Assembly (NCBI GenBank): GCA_964574335.1
Contig: CAZNNH010000027.1
Span: 1 to 51,476 of the forward strand
Origin: CAZNNH01 sp964574335
Lineage (GTDB): Bacteria; Acidobacteriota; Vicinamibacteria; Fen-336
DNA length: 51,476 nucleotides
Direction: 5' to 3'
In this document: positions 1 through 9,185 of the stretch, piece by piece
How the letters are laid out: every line of letters starts with the position of its first letter
How positions within the stretch are numbered: the stretch's first letter is position 1
The notes under the pieces: model-generated
Told to the model about the DNA's origin: nothing
Database searches by the model: none
The model's input: the letters and a program-made list of their open reading frames with translations, nothing else
Position numbers and translations under genes: made by a program

Positions 1-4
1 CGCT

Positions 5-91
5 GCCGGAGTGGCGGAATTGGCAGACGCGCACGGTTCAGGGCCGTGTTGGCTTAGGCTAGTGTGGGTTCAAGTCCCACCTCCGGCACCA
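5..91 (+). tRNA. tRNA-Leu (CAG)
   Basis: The 7-bp acceptor stem GCCGGAG/CTCCGGC closes a class II tRNA with a long variable arm, as expected for leucine. The anticodon stem CACGG/CCGTG encloses the loop TTCAGGG, so the anticodon is CAG and the tRNA reads CUG, the commonest Leu codon in this GC-rich window. The TPsiC arm contains GGTTCAAGTCC. The discriminator is A88 and the CCA end is encoded (89-91). Confidence is high because every arm can be folded by eye. Confidence 0.95.
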
Positions 92-149
92 CCACCCTTC
101 CCACGCCACCAGGTCGAACCGGGCCTGGCGAAGGACACGCCGTCGTAGC

Positions 150-2333
150 ATGCGCGACCGCCTCATCAGGCTCCTGGAGCAGACCGGAAAGCCCGTCTCG
201 GTGAGGGAGCTGGTGCGCCGCCTGGACCTGTCGGGAGGCGAGCGTCGCGAGCTGAAGGTCCTGCTCCGGCGGCTGATCGAGGACGGCGAGGTGGTGAAGC
301 TCCGGGGCGCCCGGATCGGCCTGCCGGCGCGGATGAGCCTGCTGGTGGGTCGGCTCTCCTGCAGCCCCTCGGGCTACGGGTTCGTGGTTCCGGAACGCCC
401 CGACGACCGGCTGGGCGACGTCTACATCGCCGGCGTGAACCTGAAGCAGGCCATGCATGGGGACCGGGTGGTGGCTCGGATCGAGCGGGTCACGGCCAAG
501 GGGCGCGAGGGGCGCATCATCCGGATCCTCGAGCGGGCCCTGGGTCACGTCGTGGGCCGCTACGAGGACGACGGCCGGTTCGGCGGCCACGTGGTCCCCT
601 TCGACCGGCGGGTGCTCCACGAGGTCTTCATCCCCGCCGGCGACGCCAAGGGGGTCGGCTCCGGCGAGATGGTGAAGGCCGAGCTGACCCGACCCCCCAC
701 CGCCACCCGCAACCCGGTGGGGCGGGTGGTCCAGGTTCTCGGCCGCCTCGAGGAGCCGGGGGTCGACCTCAAGGTGGTGATGGCCAAGCACGGCCTGCCG
801 GACGACTTCCCGGAGGAGGTCACCGCGGAGGCGGATCGGGTCCCGGGTGAGGTGGGGGACACGGACCGGGCGGGCCGCGAGGACTACCGGGACCTCCTGA
901 CGGTGACCATCGACCCGAAGACGGCTCGCGACCACGACGACGCCATCAGCGTGGAGCGGCTCGGCTCCGGAGGGTGGAGGCTGTACGTCCATATCGCCGA
1001 CGTCGCCCACTACGTCCCGGAGGGCTCGTTGATCGACCAGGAGGCCTACCTCCGGGGGACGTCGGTCTACTTCCCGGACCGGGTGGTGCCGATGCTCCCC
1101 GAGGCGCTCTCCAGCCACATCTGCAGCCTGGTAGAGGGGCAGGACCGTCTCACCCAGACCGTGGTGCTGGAGCTGGACCGGGAGGGGCGGGTTGAGCGCA
1201 CATCGTTCCACGACGGCGTGGTCCGCAGCGCGGCTCGCCTCGCCTACGGCGAGGTGCAGGCGGTGCTGGACGGCGACTCCGAAGAGACGCGGCGGCTCTC
1301 GCGGCTCTCTCCGCTGCTCCAGGAGATGAGCGCCCTGGCCGGCCGGATGCGCGAGCGGCGTCACGCCCGCGGCTCGCTGGACCTCGATCTCCCCGAGCCC
1401 GAGCTGGTGCTGGACGGCACGGGGGAGCTTCTGGCGATCCGGCCGTCGCCGCGCCTCTTCAGCCAGCGGCTGATCGAGGAGTTCATGCTGGCCGCCAACG
1501 AAGCGGTGGCGCAACGGCTCAGCGAGGCCGGCGTGGAGACCCTCTTCAGGGTCCACGAACGCCCCGACCCCGAGCGCCTCGAGGAGTTCCGGGAGCTGGC
1601 CGCGAGCTTCGGCTACCGGCTGCCCGACAACCTGGAGCAGATCCGGCCCGAGGACTTCCAGATCATCCTCCGCCAGATCGAGGGGAAGCCCGAGCAGAAG
1701 CTGATCTCGTACCTGCTGCTGCGCACCATGAAGCTGGCCCGCTACCACGAGGAGAACCTGGGTCACTTCGGGCTGGCGACCGCCATGTACGCCCACTTCA
1801 CCAGCCCGATCCGCCGCTACCCCGACCTGGTCGCCCACCGCGCGCTACGGGCGCTTCGCACCGGGGCAGGCGGGGAGCGCGGGTCGCGGCCGGTCGAGGC
1901 GCTGCCCGAGATGGGCGTGCACCTCTCCAAGACGGAGCAGACCGCCGCCGACGCGGAGCGGGAGCTCATCGAGTGGAAGAAGGTGCGCTTTATGGCGGGC
2001 CGGCTCGGTGAGACGTTCCGTGGCTACGTGACCGGGGTGCAGGCGTTCGGCCTGTTCGTCGAGCTCGACGAGATCTACGTGCAGGGGCTGGTCCACGTCT
2101 CCTCGATGAGCGACGACTACTACCGGTTCAACGAGAAGGCCCATTGCCTGATCGGCGAGAACGCCCGCCACTGCTACCGTCTGGGTGACCACGTCAAGGT
2201 CCAGGTGGCCCGTGTCGACCTGGAGCGGCGTCAGGTCGACTTCGCCCTGGTGGACGTGCTCGAGCGGGCGGCGGTCCGCCGCCGGGACCCTCCCCGTCCC
2301 AAGACCGTGCGCCGCCGTCCCCGCCGAACCTAG
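150..2333 (+). CDS. rnr: Ribonuclease R (RNB-family 3'-5' exoribonuclease)
   Basis: This is a processive 3'-to-5' hydrolytic exoribonuclease of the cytoplasm, involved in structured RNA and rRNA turnover. The 727 aa fall in the usual RNase R range. Domains in order are an N-terminal winged helix (about 1-65), cold-shock RNA-binding domains (about 70-240, with SPSGYGFVVPE), the catalytic RNB domain (about 245-575) and a C-terminal S1 domain (about 618-705, with GYVTGVQAFGLFVEL). The RNB motif DHDDAIS begins near residue 261 and supplies the metal-binding aspartates. The tail is Arg-rich, common in RNase R. The ATG is the first start in the open frame after the tRNA. RNase II is an alternative, but the helix-turn-helix domain and length favour RNase R. 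Confidence 0.95.
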   Translation: MRDRLIRLLEQTGKPVSVRELVRRLDLSGGERRELKVLLRRLIEDGEVVKLRGARIGLPARMSLLVGRLSCSPSGYGFVVPERPDDRLGDVYIAGVNLKQAMHGDRVVARIERVTAKGREGRIIRILERALGHVVGRYEDDGRFGGHVVPFDRRVLHEVFIPAGDAKGVGSGEMVKAELTRPPTATRNPVGRVVQVLGRLEEPGVDLKVVMAKHGLPDDFPEEVTAEADRVPGEVGDTDRAGREDYRDLLTVTIDPKTARDHDDAISVERLGSGGWRLYVHIADVAHYVPEGSLIDQEAYLRGTSVYFPDRVVPMLPEALSSHICSLVEGQDRLTQTVVLELDREGRVERTSFHDGVVRSAARLAYGEVQAVLDGDSEETRRLSRLSPLLQEMSALAGRMRERRHARGSLDLDLPEPELVLDGTGELLAIRPSPRLFSQRLIEEFMLAANEAVAQRLSEAGVETLFRVHERPDPERLEEFRELAASFGYRLPDNLEQIRPEDFQIILRQIEGKPEQKLISYLLLRTMKLARYHEENLGHFGLATAMYAHFTSPIRRYPDLVAHRALRALRTGAGGERGSRPVEALPEMGVHLSKTEQTAADAERELIEWKKVRFMAGRLGETFRGYVTGVQAFGLFVELDEIYVQGLVHVSSMSDDYYRFNEKAHCLIGENARHCYRLGDHVKVQVARVDLERRQVDFALVDVLERAAVRRRDPPRPKTVRRRPRRT

Positions 2334-2357
2334 TCTCCCGAGCCGTCTGGCCGAGCC

Positions 2358-3584
2358 ATGCGGGTGCTGCTGGTCTCGAACCTCTACCCCCCCTACCGGG
2401 TCGGGGGCTTCGAGCAGATCGCGGCCTGGGTGGCCGAGGGGCTGCGGGCCCGAGGCCACGAGACGTGGGTGCTGACGGGGCACGGACCGGCCCTTGCCGC
2501 GAGTCGCGAGCTGCACCCGGAGCTGGACCTCGACCTGGCGGCGCTCGCGGCCCGACATCTGGAGGGCGGCCTGCCGCCGGCAGGCGGGCTGCCGGCGAGC
2601 CTCAGACGGCACGTCTTCAGCCCCAGTAACTTTCGGGCCTGCCTCCGGCAGATCCGGGCGCTGCGGCCGGACCTGGTCTGCTTCTGGAACCTCTCCTGGA
2701 TCAGCCCCTCGCCGCTCCTGGCGGCGTGGGTCAAGGGCGTCCCGGCCGTGATGCACCTCTCGGACACGGTGGCCAACCCGCTCCGCAACCCTCACCCCCC
2801 ATCGTTTCCGGAGCGCTGGCGAGGCGCGGCCACCGTGGCCGTCGATGCCCTGCTGCGGTGGGGCCGACCTCGGAGGCTGATCGTGCCGAGCCAGTTCCTG
2901 AGGCGGAAGCTGATCCGCACCGAGGGCCTGCCACCGGATCGCACCGAGGTGCTGCGCTGGCCGGTCGGCCCCGGCCTCGGGGCGGCCGTCGACCGGGGCC
3001 GTCCGCTGTCGCCTCCGAGGCGGTTCCTGTTCGTGGGCGCGCTGATCGAGGAGAAGGGGGTGCCGGTGCTGGTCGAGGCGTTCCTGCGCGCCCAGGCCGA
3101 GCAGCCGGACCTGTCTCTGACCCTGGTGGGCGAGGGAGCCGCCGCCTTCGTGGGGTCTGTCAGGGAGCGTTGCCGCGACCGGGCGGTGCGTTTCGCCGGC
3201 CGCCTGGATCGCGCCGGCGTGAGCCAGGCCTACGCCACCCACGACGCGCTGGTGTTCCCCTCGGTGTGGGACGAGCCGTTTGCGCTGGTGCCGCTCGAGG
3301 GCCAGGCGATGGGGTTGCCGGTGATCGCCAGCTCGGCGGGCGGGACGCCGGAGGCGATCGAGCACGAGTCGGACGGGCTGCTGGTCCCGCCTGCCGACCC
3401 GGCCGCGTTGGCGGCGGCGATGCTGCGCCTTCACCGCGATCCCGGGCTGGCCGGGCGGCTGGCCGAGCGGGGACAGCAGCGGGTGCGGGGCGAGAGCGGC
3501 TTCGAGCCGTTCCTGGCCCGCCTCGAGGGCCTGTACCGACAGGCCGCCGGACTTCACAACGGAAGCGCCGGAGGGAGACCGTAG
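2358..3584 (+). CDS. Glycosyltransferase family 4 (GT-B fold)
   Basis: Predicted retaining GT4 enzyme that transfers a sugar from a nucleotide-sugar donor to a lipid-linked glycan at the inner face of the membrane. The 408-aa protein starts with the Rossmann strand MRVLLVSNLYPPYRVGG. Its donor half (about 215-395) carries the EX7E signature within DEPFALVPLEGQAMG, followed by GLPVIASSAGGTPEAI, typical of family 4. It is the first gene of the polysaccharide cluster, 24 nt after rnr on the same strand, so it could be partly cotranscribed with rnr. Donor and acceptor cannot be read from sequence. Family call is firm; role in a surface glycan is inferred from neighbours. Confidence 0.9.
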   Translation: MRVLLVSNLYPPYRVGGFEQIAAWVAEGLRARGHETWVLTGHGPALAASRELHPELDLDLAALAARHLEGGLPPAGGLPASLRRHVFSPSNFRACLRQIRALRPDLVCFWNLSWISPSPLLAAWVKGVPAVMHLSDTVANPLRNPHPPSFPERWRGAATVAVDALLRWGRPRRLIVPSQFLRRKLIRTEGLPPDRTEVLRWPVGPGLGAAVDRGRPLSPPRRFLFVGALIEEKGVPVLVEAFLRAQAEQPDLSLTLVGEGAAAFVGSVRERCRDRAVRFAGRLDRAGVSQAYATHDALVFPSVWDEPFALVPLEGQAMGLPVIASSAGGTPEAIEHESDGLLVPPADPAALAAAMLRLHRDPGLAGRLAERGQQRVRGESGFEPFLARLEGLYRQAAGLHNGSAGGRP

Positions 3585-3595
3585 GGGCCGGACAC

Positions 3596-3601
3596 TACAA
3601 T
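3596..3601 (+). promoter_or_regulatory. Putative -10 box TACAAT
   Basis: TACAAT lies 19 nt before the ATG at 3621 and matches the TANAAT pattern seen upstream of other transcription units here. No clear -35 is visible. If used, the in-frame ATG at 3600 would lie inside the promoter, which favours the ATG at 3621 as the start. Confidence 0.4.
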
Positions 3602-3620
3602 GGGCCCCGGGGCCTCGACC

Positions 3621-4973
3621 ATGCGGATCCTGCTGGCCGTGCATGCGTTCCCCCCCCGGTCCACCGCCGGGGTGGAGGTCTACGCGCTGCGACAGGCCCG
3701 GGCGCTCCAGTCGCTGGGGCACGAGGTCCAGGTGCTGGCGGCCGTCCATGACCTGGCGGCCGCTCCCGCCAGCCGGCGCCGTCGGGAACACGACGGCATC
3801 CCGGTGCACGAGATCGTCAGCACCCACCCGAGGGGGACGCTGGCCGCCACCTACGACGACCCGGCCATCGCCGTCGCCCTGCGGGGTCTGCTCCGGGAGC
3901 TACGGCCCGAAGGCGTCCACATCCACCACCTCCTCAACCTCTCGGCGGAGCTGATCCCGGCCGCGCGGCAAACGGGGACCCGGCTGGCGCTGACCCTGCA
4001 CGACCACTGGCTGACCTGTCCCCGCGACGGCCTGCGTCTGCGAGCCGACCTCGTCCTATGCGAGCACGTCGACCATCGGGTCTGCGCGGCCTGCCTGCGC
4101 GACAGCCCCTACCTGGCGCCGCCCCTGCAGCGGGGCCTCGCCTCCGCGGTCCGGCGGGCGGGCCTCGGGGCACGTCTGCACCAGGTGCACGCCTCGGCCC
4201 CTCGCCTCGCCGAGGCGCTGCTGCGGTGGCTCAGGAGGCTCTCCCGGGAGCGCCCCGAGAACCTCGTGGCGGGGATGGATCGCCGTGCCGTCCGGCTGCG
4301 CGAGGTCGTGGGGCAGGTGGACGTGGTGCTGGCGCCGACGCGTTTCGTGGCCGAGCGGGCCCGCGAGGCCGGCGTTCCCGAGGCCAAGCTCCGAGTCTCC
4401 CGGTACGGCGCGGTGGTGGAGAAGACGCGGCCACGCCCGGCCGGGTCCCGCCGGCGTATCGGCTACATCGGCACTCTCGCCCCCCACAAGGGCGTCGACG
4501 TGCTGGTGGCGGCGTTCCGGCGGCTGTCGGACCCCGGGCTGCGGCTCGACGTTCACGGCTCCCGTAGCGTGTCGCCCTCCTACGCCGACGCGCTCTCGGC
4601 CCTGGCCGCCGGCGACCCGCGGATCCGGTTTCACGGCGGCTTCGAGGAGGGGAGGCAGGGGGCGGTGCTCGCCGGCCTGGACCTGGTGGTGGTGCCCTCG
4701 ATCTGGTGGGAGAACAGCCCGCTGACGGTGCTCGAGGCCCTGGCCGCCGGGGTCCCGGTGGTGGCCTCGCGGATCGGCGGTCTGCCCGAGCTGCTCGACG
4801 ACGGCGTGACCGGGCTGCTGGTCCCACCCCGCGACGTCGCCGCCCTGGAGCAGGCGCTGGCCGACGCCGCCTCGGGTGCCAAGCTGGCGGAGCCGCTTCC
4901 GGCGCTGCCGCTGCGAAGGGCGGCCGATGCCGCCCGTGAGCTGGTCGGCCTGCTGGAGGGAGGTCCGGCGTGA
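3621..4973 (+). CDS. Glycosyltransferase family 4 with Cys-rich insert
   Basis: A second GT4-type glycosyltransferase (450 aa). The ATG at 3621 is chosen because it begins directly with the Rossmann strand MRILLAVHAFPPRSTAGVEV; an ATG at 3600 would add seven residues and overlap a likely -10 box. The acceptor half has HDHWLTCPRDG followed by a Cys-rich stretch with CAAC, a variant seen in some GT4 enzymes that may bind a metal or shape the acceptor site. The donor half has ENSPLTVLEALAAGVPVVAS with the EX7E pair. The stop overlaps the next start (GTGA at 4970), pointing to translational coupling. Sugar specificity is unknown. Confidence 0.88.
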   Translation: MRILLAVHAFPPRSTAGVEVYALRQARALQSLGHEVQVLAAVHDLAAAPASRRRREHDGIPVHEIVSTHPRGTLAATYDDPAIAVALRGLLRELRPEGVHIHHLLNLSAELIPAARQTGTRLALTLHDHWLTCPRDGLRLRADLVLCEHVDHRVCAACLRDSPYLAPPLQRGLASAVRRAGLGARLHQVHASAPRLAEALLRWLRRLSRERPENLVAGMDRRAVRLREVVGQVDVVLAPTRFVAERAREAGVPEAKLRVSRYGAVVEKTRPRPAGSRRRIGYIGTLAPHKGVDVLVAAFRRLSDPGLRLDVHGSRSVSPSYADALSALAAGDPRIRFHGGFEEGRQGAVLAGLDLVVVPSIWWENSPLTVLEALAAGVPVVASRIGGLPELLDDGVTGLLVPPRDVAALEQALADAASGAKLAEPLPALPLRRAADAARELVGLLEGGPA

Positions 4974-5899
4974 GCGGACCCCGGGCCAGCGTGGTGCTGC
5001 CGGTTCGCGACGGCGGCCGCCGGCTCCGGGGGCTGCTCGAGGCACTCGCCGAGCAGCGACTCTCGGGGGGGCTCGAGGTGGTGGCCGTGGACAGCGGCTC
5101 GCGGGACGGCTCGCTCCAGCTCCTGGCCCGGCATGGAGTCCGGACGCTCCAGGTCGCCCCCTCGGACTACGACCACGGCCAGACGCGCAACCTGGGCGCG
5201 CGTGAGGCACGATCGCCGATCGTCGTGTTCCTGAGCCAGGATGCCGTGCCCAACGGTCCCTGCTTCGTGGAGCGGCTGGTCTTGCCGCTGGAGGGCGACC
5301 CGCGGCTGGCCGGCGCCTTCGCACGTCAGCTCCCGCGCCCGGAAGCCGACCCGCTCACCCGGCGCGACGTTCGGGCCTGGGTCGCCGGCGGCGACGAAGG
5401 GCGCATCGTCCTCTTCCCGGATCCCGACGAGCTCGACGGTCACTCCCCGATGGAACGCTACCGGCTCTCGGCGTTCGACGACGTGGCGGCGGCGGTGCGG
5501 CGCGACCTGCTGCTGGCCGAGCCCTTCGAGAGCACGCGCTTCGGGGAGGACCTCGAGTGGGGCCACCGGATGCTGCGGGCGGGGCGCGGCATCGCGTTCG
5601 TGCCCGAGGCCGAGGTGCTCCACTCCCACCCTCGAACCGCCCGACGTCTCTATCGGCGGAACTACCTGGGGCACCGCCTGCTCTTCCGGCTGTTCGGGCT
5701 GTGCACGGTCGTGGACCGTCGCCACCTGGTGCGGGCCACGCTCGGTGCGATCCGCTCCGACCTCGTCACCCTGGCCCGCCACGGCGCCCGGCTGCGTTTC
5801 TGGCTGGCCGCGCCGGCCCAGGCGGCGGCCGCCACCCTGGGGCAGTACCGGGGCGCCCGCGACGAGCGCCTGGGACGCCCGCACCCGAGGTGGGCATGA
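4970..5899 (+). CDS. Glycosyltransferase family 2 (rhamnosyltransferase-like)
   Basis: Inverting GT-A glycosyltransferase of 309 aa. The N-terminal nucleotide-binding strand is ASVVLPVRDGGRRL, followed by VVAVDSGSRDGS. The family-2 metal-site region reads VVFLSQDAVP, and DYDHGQTRNLG resembles the FxHGxTRN motif of rhamnosyltransferase-type GT2 enzymes. FGEDLEWGHRML is the ED acid/base region. It starts with GTG inside the GTGA overlap with the gene upstream, and its own stop overlaps the next ATG at 5896, so the three genes form one translationally coupled unit. Rhamnose as donor is a guess from family resemblance only. Confidence 0.87.
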   Translation: MSGPRASVVLPVRDGGRRLRGLLEALAEQRLSGGLEVVAVDSGSRDGSLQLLARHGVRTLQVAPSDYDHGQTRNLGAREARSPIVVFLSQDAVPNGPCFVERLVLPLEGDPRLAGAFARQLPRPEADPLTRRDVRAWVAGGDEGRIVLFPDPDELDGHSPMERYRLSAFDDVAAAVRRDLLLAEPFESTRFGEDLEWGHRMLRAGRGIAFVPEAEVLHSHPRTARRLYRRNYLGHRLLFRLFGLCTVVDRRHLVRATLGAIRSDLVTLARHGARLRFWLAAPAQAAAATLGQYRGARDERLGRPHPRWA

Positions 5900-8100
5900 G
5901 GGTGCTGCTGGTGCACCACGCCTGGCCGCCCGAGGGGGCGGGGGGCTCGGAGATCTACATGGCCGACCTCGCCGCGCAGCTCGTGCGCGAGCACGAGGTG
6001 GCGGTGCTCCATCGGAGCGCCGACCCGGACCGACCGGATCACGACCTCCGCGAGCGGCGCCACGCAGGGGTTCGGACCTTCTCCCTCAACAACCGGCACC
6101 GGGCGGTGCCCGGCTTCGAGGCCTACCGGGACCCACGCGCCGCCGCGGTGGGCGCCGGCCTGATCGACGAGCTGCGGCCGGAGGTGGTCCACGTGGGTCA
6201 CCTCGCCGGCCTGTCGACGGGCCTCGTCTTCGAGGCCCGCAGGCGCGGTGCGGCGGTCGTGATCACGCTCCACGACTTCTGGCCGATGTGTCCCCTCGGG
6301 CAGCTCCTCGACCTGCGGCTGCGCGTGTGCCCGGGTCCGAGCCCCGACCGCTGCCTGGGGTGCGTGGGCGCCCAGGTGGCGCCGAGGGCGAGCGCGGCCG
6401 CCGCGCGCCGGGGGGGAGGCGCCTTTCTCGGCAGGCTCGCCGGCCTGCTGGCCCGCGCCGCTCGGGTGGGCCGGCCGCGCATCGCGCGTCGGCTGGGCGA
6501 GATGCGGGCCGTGCTCGAGGCCGCGGACCTGCTGATCTCGCCATCGCGGTTCCTGGCCTTGCGCTTCGCCGCGATGGGGATCGCCGGGATCGAGGTGCTC
6601 GAGAACGGCCGGCCGTCGCTCGAGATCCCGCCGCGCCGCCCCGATCCCGCGGGCCGTGTCCGCTTCGGCTTCGTGGGGGCGGCCATCCCCTCGAAGGGGG
6701 TCCACGTGCTGGCCGAGGCGTACCGCCGCCTCGACGATCCCCGCGCCGCGCTGCGCATCCACGGCCCCTTCCTCGAGTACCACGGCGACACCGGCTATCG
6801 GGAGCGGGTGCGCAGGTCGCTCGGTGCCGAGGCCGACGAGATCCTTCGCGGCCCCTTCCCGCATCGGGAGCTGGGCGAGGTGCTGGCCGGCCTCGACGTC
6901 CTGGTGGTCCCCTCGCTGTGGGAGGAGAACGCGCCGCTGGTGGTCCAGGAGGCCTTCCTGTCCCGGTTGCCGCTTCTGGTCTCCGGCCACGGGGGCCTGG
7001 CCGAGCGGGTGCGCGACGGGGTCGATGGTCTGCACTTCCGGCCCGGCGACGCCGTCGACCTGGCGGCGCGTCTCCGGCTCTTGCTGGACGACCGGGCGCT
7101 TCGGTCTCACCTGGGATCGGACCCGCCGTCGGTGATGGACCTCTCGGCCCACGTGAGCGGGCTTTCGTCCCTCTACGCGCGCTCCCGGGAGCGCTACCTG
7201 CGCCGGCCGGGCCGGATCGGGGTGGTGATCGTCGACAAGGACCACGCACCCTGCACGGAGCGGGCGGTCCGGTCGGCCACCGAGGAGGCCCTCGCCCCGG
7301 AGGTCGTGGTGGTGGAGAATGGGCCTCACGCGCGGGGCGCCGGGCCGAAAGACGTCGAGCGTCTCTCGCTGGCCGAGAACCGGGGCTTCGCAGGCGGCGT
7401 CAACGCCGGTGTGGCCCACCTCGAGGCGGCTGGATGTGACCGTTTCCTGGTCCTCAACAACGACGCGGTGCTGCTGCCGGGAGCCCTGCGCCGTCTGGCC
7501 GAGGCGCTCGACGAGGCGAGCCACGGGGCGGTGGGTCCCACCATCCTCCGCCTCGACGGGCGGGTGGAGTCGCGGGGCCTGGAGGTCAGGATGGCGGGCG
7601 CCCGGGTGCGGCAACGCGGCTTCGGCGCGACCCACGCGGACATCGAGGGCCGCAGCGACGTCGAGGCCCTCTCGGGGGCGGTGATGATGATCGGTGCCGC
7701 GGCCTGGCGACGGGTGGGACCCATGGACGAGGCCTACTTCCACGGCTTCGAGGATGTCGACTGGTGCTTGCGTGCGCGGCAGGTGGGCTTTCGGCTCCAG
7801 GTCGTGGAGGGAGCGCTTTCGGTCCACGCCTCGGGGGGAAGCCTGCCGCGGCTGTCGCCCACCGCGCTCCGCTACGCGGTGCGCAACCACCTGCGCGTCT
7901 GCGACCGGCTCCTTCCCCTGTCGGGGGCGCGGCGGGGGGCGCGCCTTCTGGGCGTGATCTCGCTCCACCTGGCCCACGCCCTCTTCCGCGGTGGGGGGCG
8001 GCGGGGCCTCGCCCTCCGCGCCGTCCTCCAGGGCGCCCGCGATCACCTGCGGGGCCGCCAGGGCCCCTTGCCGGAGTCGGCATGCCGAACCGGGTCCTGA
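5896..8100 (+). CDS. Bifunctional GT4-GT2 glycosyltransferase fusion
   Basis: A 734-aa protein made of two complete glycosyltransferases. Residues about 1-420 form a GT4 enzyme (MRVLLVHHAWPPEGAGGSEI; EENAPLVVQEAFLSRLPLL with the EX7E pair) that also carries a Cys-rich acceptor insert (MCPLG, CLGC) like the gene at 3621. Residues about 438-734 form a GT2 enzyme with ENRGFAGGVNAG, FLVLNNDAV and the FEDVDWCLR acid/base region. The start is the ATG in an ATGA overlap; upstream in-frame ATGs only extend into the previous gene. A single chain may add two consecutive sugars to one growing repeat unit, but that is inference. Sugar identities are not readable. Confidence 0.88.
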   Translation: MRVLLVHHAWPPEGAGGSEIYMADLAAQLVREHEVAVLHRSADPDRPDHDLRERRHAGVRTFSLNNRHRAVPGFEAYRDPRAAAVGAGLIDELRPEVVHVGHLAGLSTGLVFEARRRGAAVVITLHDFWPMCPLGQLLDLRLRVCPGPSPDRCLGCVGAQVAPRASAAAARRGGGAFLGRLAGLLARAARVGRPRIARRLGEMRAVLEAADLLISPSRFLALRFAAMGIAGIEVLENGRPSLEIPPRRPDPAGRVRFGFVGAAIPSKGVHVLAEAYRRLDDPRAALRIHGPFLEYHGDTGYRERVRRSLGAEADEILRGPFPHRELGEVLAGLDVLVVPSLWEENAPLVVQEAFLSRLPLLVSGHGGLAERVRDGVDGLHFRPGDAVDLAARLRLLLDDRALRSHLGSDPPSVMDLSAHVSGLSSLYARSRERYLRRPGRIGVVIVDKDHAPCTERAVRSATEEALAPEVVVVENGPHARGAGPKDVERLSLAENRGFAGGVNAGVAHLEAAGCDRFLVLNNDAVLLPGALRRLAEALDEASHGAVGPTILRLDGRVESRGLEVRMAGARVRQRGFGATHADIEGRSDVEALSGAVMMIGAAAWRRVGPMDEAYFHGFEDVDWCLRARQVGFRLQVVEGALSVHASGGSLPRLSPTALRYAVRNHLRVCDRLLPLSGARRGARLLGVISLHLAHALFRGGGRRGLALRAVLQGARDHLRGRQGPLPESACRTGS

Positions 8101-8795
8101 TCGTGATCCCGGCCCACAACGAGGCCGGCAACCTGCCGGAGGTGATCGGCGAGCTGCGCGCCGTACGGCCCGGTGACGACCTGCTGGTGGTCGACGACGC
8201 CTCGTCCGACGGCACCGCCGAGGTGGCGCGCCGGCTGGGGGCCGCCGTGGTGCGGCTGCCCCTCCACCTGGGCTACGGTGGCGCGGTGCAGACCGGGATC
8301 CGATGGGGGCGGAGGCGTGGACACCCGGTGGTGGTCACCTTCGACGCGGACGGGCAGCACGACCCCCGGGACGTCGCCTCTCTGGTGGAGGCGGTCGAAG
8401 GCGGCGCCGACCTGGCGCTCGGCTCGCGGTTTCTATCCCCTGGCGCGCACCGGGGCAGCCTCCTGCGTCGCTGCGGCCGGCGGGTCCTCTCGCGGCTCAC
8501 CCGGATCCTGAGCGGGCTCCCTATCACCGACCCGACCTCGGGCCTCAAGGCGCTGGGGCCGCGGGGGCAGGAGCTGTTCTCGCTCTCCCGCTTCCCGGAC
8601 CGCTACCCCGACGCCGACGCCCTGGTGCTGACGCGGCGGCTCCGCCTCCGGCTCGAGCAGCGGCCCGCCCGCATGCGCCCGTCGCGCAACCGGAGGAGCA
8701 TGCATTCTGGCCTGCGCTTCGTTGCCTACACCTTCAACATGCTGCTGTCGCTCCTGGTCGCCGCCGTCGGCGACGAGGGCGACCTTCGGGGGTGA
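8082..8795 (+). CDS. Glycosyltransferase family 2 (DPM1-like)
   Basis: A 237-aa GT2 enzyme of the polyprenyl-phosphate glycosyltransferase type. It shows VLIVIPAHNEAGNLPEV, VVDDASSDGT and the DxD-like DADGQHDP, and ends without transmembrane helices. Such enzymes load a sugar onto undecaprenyl phosphate for later use by GT-C enzymes, which fits the large membrane proteins encoded downstream at 12.5-16 kb. The ATG at 8082 lies 19 nt before the end of the preceding gene and is the only start that keeps the conserved N-terminus. It is followed within 4 nt by a DUF2304 gene, a pairing seen often in bacteria. Confidence 0.87.
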   Translation: MPNRVLIVIPAHNEAGNLPEVIGELRAVRPGDDLLVVDDASSDGTAEVARRLGAAVVRLPLHLGYGGAVQTGIRWGRRRGHPVVVTFDADGQHDPRDVASLVEAVEGGADLALGSRFLSPGAHRGSLLRRCGRRVLSRLTRILSGLPITDPTSGLKALGPRGQELFSLSRFPDRYPDADALVLTRRLRLRLEQRPARMRPSRNRRSMHSGLRFVAYTFNMLLSLLVAAVGDEGDLRG

Positions 8796-8798
8796 GAT

Positions 8799-9185
8799 GT
8801 GCCGACTCGTCAGAAGGTGGTGTTCCTGACCATCGCGCTGGTCCTGCTGGCCGTGATCTTCGAGCTGGTGCGGCGGCGCCGGCTGCGGGTCGAGTACGCC
8901 TGGCTCTGGCTCGCTTCCGGCAGCTCGATCGTGGTGCTGATCCTCCGCTACGACCTGCTGATCTGGATCACCGAACGGGTGGGGGCGGTGATCCCCACCT
9001 CCACCTTGTTCTTCATCTGCATCCTGTTCCTGGCGCTTCTGAGCCTGCACTACTCGGTGCGGCTGTCCTCGGTGACGCGGGAGCTGAAGGAGCTGACCCA
9101 GGAGCTGGGCCTGCTCCGGGCCGAGGTCGGGGCCGAGGCCGGGGGCGGCGGGGGCGACTCCCCGGACCAGGCGGAAGCACGGTGA
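8799..9185 (+). CDS. DUF2304 small membrane protein
   Basis: A 128-aa protein with three hydrophobic segments (about 8-24, 36-50 and 66-84), then a charged coiled-coil-like tail (SSVTRELKELTQELGLL) and a Gly-rich end. The pattern, including RRRLRVEYAWLW after the first helix, matches DUF2304 proteins, which usually sit next to a DPM1-like GT2, as here. The function is not established; a scaffold or partner for the glycosyltransferase is plausible. It starts with GTG 3 nt after the previous stop, and its own stop overlaps the next GTG. Confidence 0.75.
   Translation: MPTRQKVVFLTIALVLLAVIFELVRRRRLRVEYAWLWLASGSSIVVLILRYDLLIWITERVGAVIPTSTLFFICILFLALLSLHYSVRLSSVTRELKELTQELGLLRAEVGAEAGGGGGDSPDQAEAR

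Noticed and set aside
54..1838. Long leftward open frame (594 codons) opposite rnr
   Set aside because: Pure antisense shadow of a GC-rich gene. The protein is Gly/Arg/His/Leu-rich with no domain, and rnr is unmistakable on the other strand.
3600..3620. Upstream ATG for the second GT4 gene
   Set aside because: It overlaps the likely -10 TACAAT and adds seven residues before the conserved first strand.
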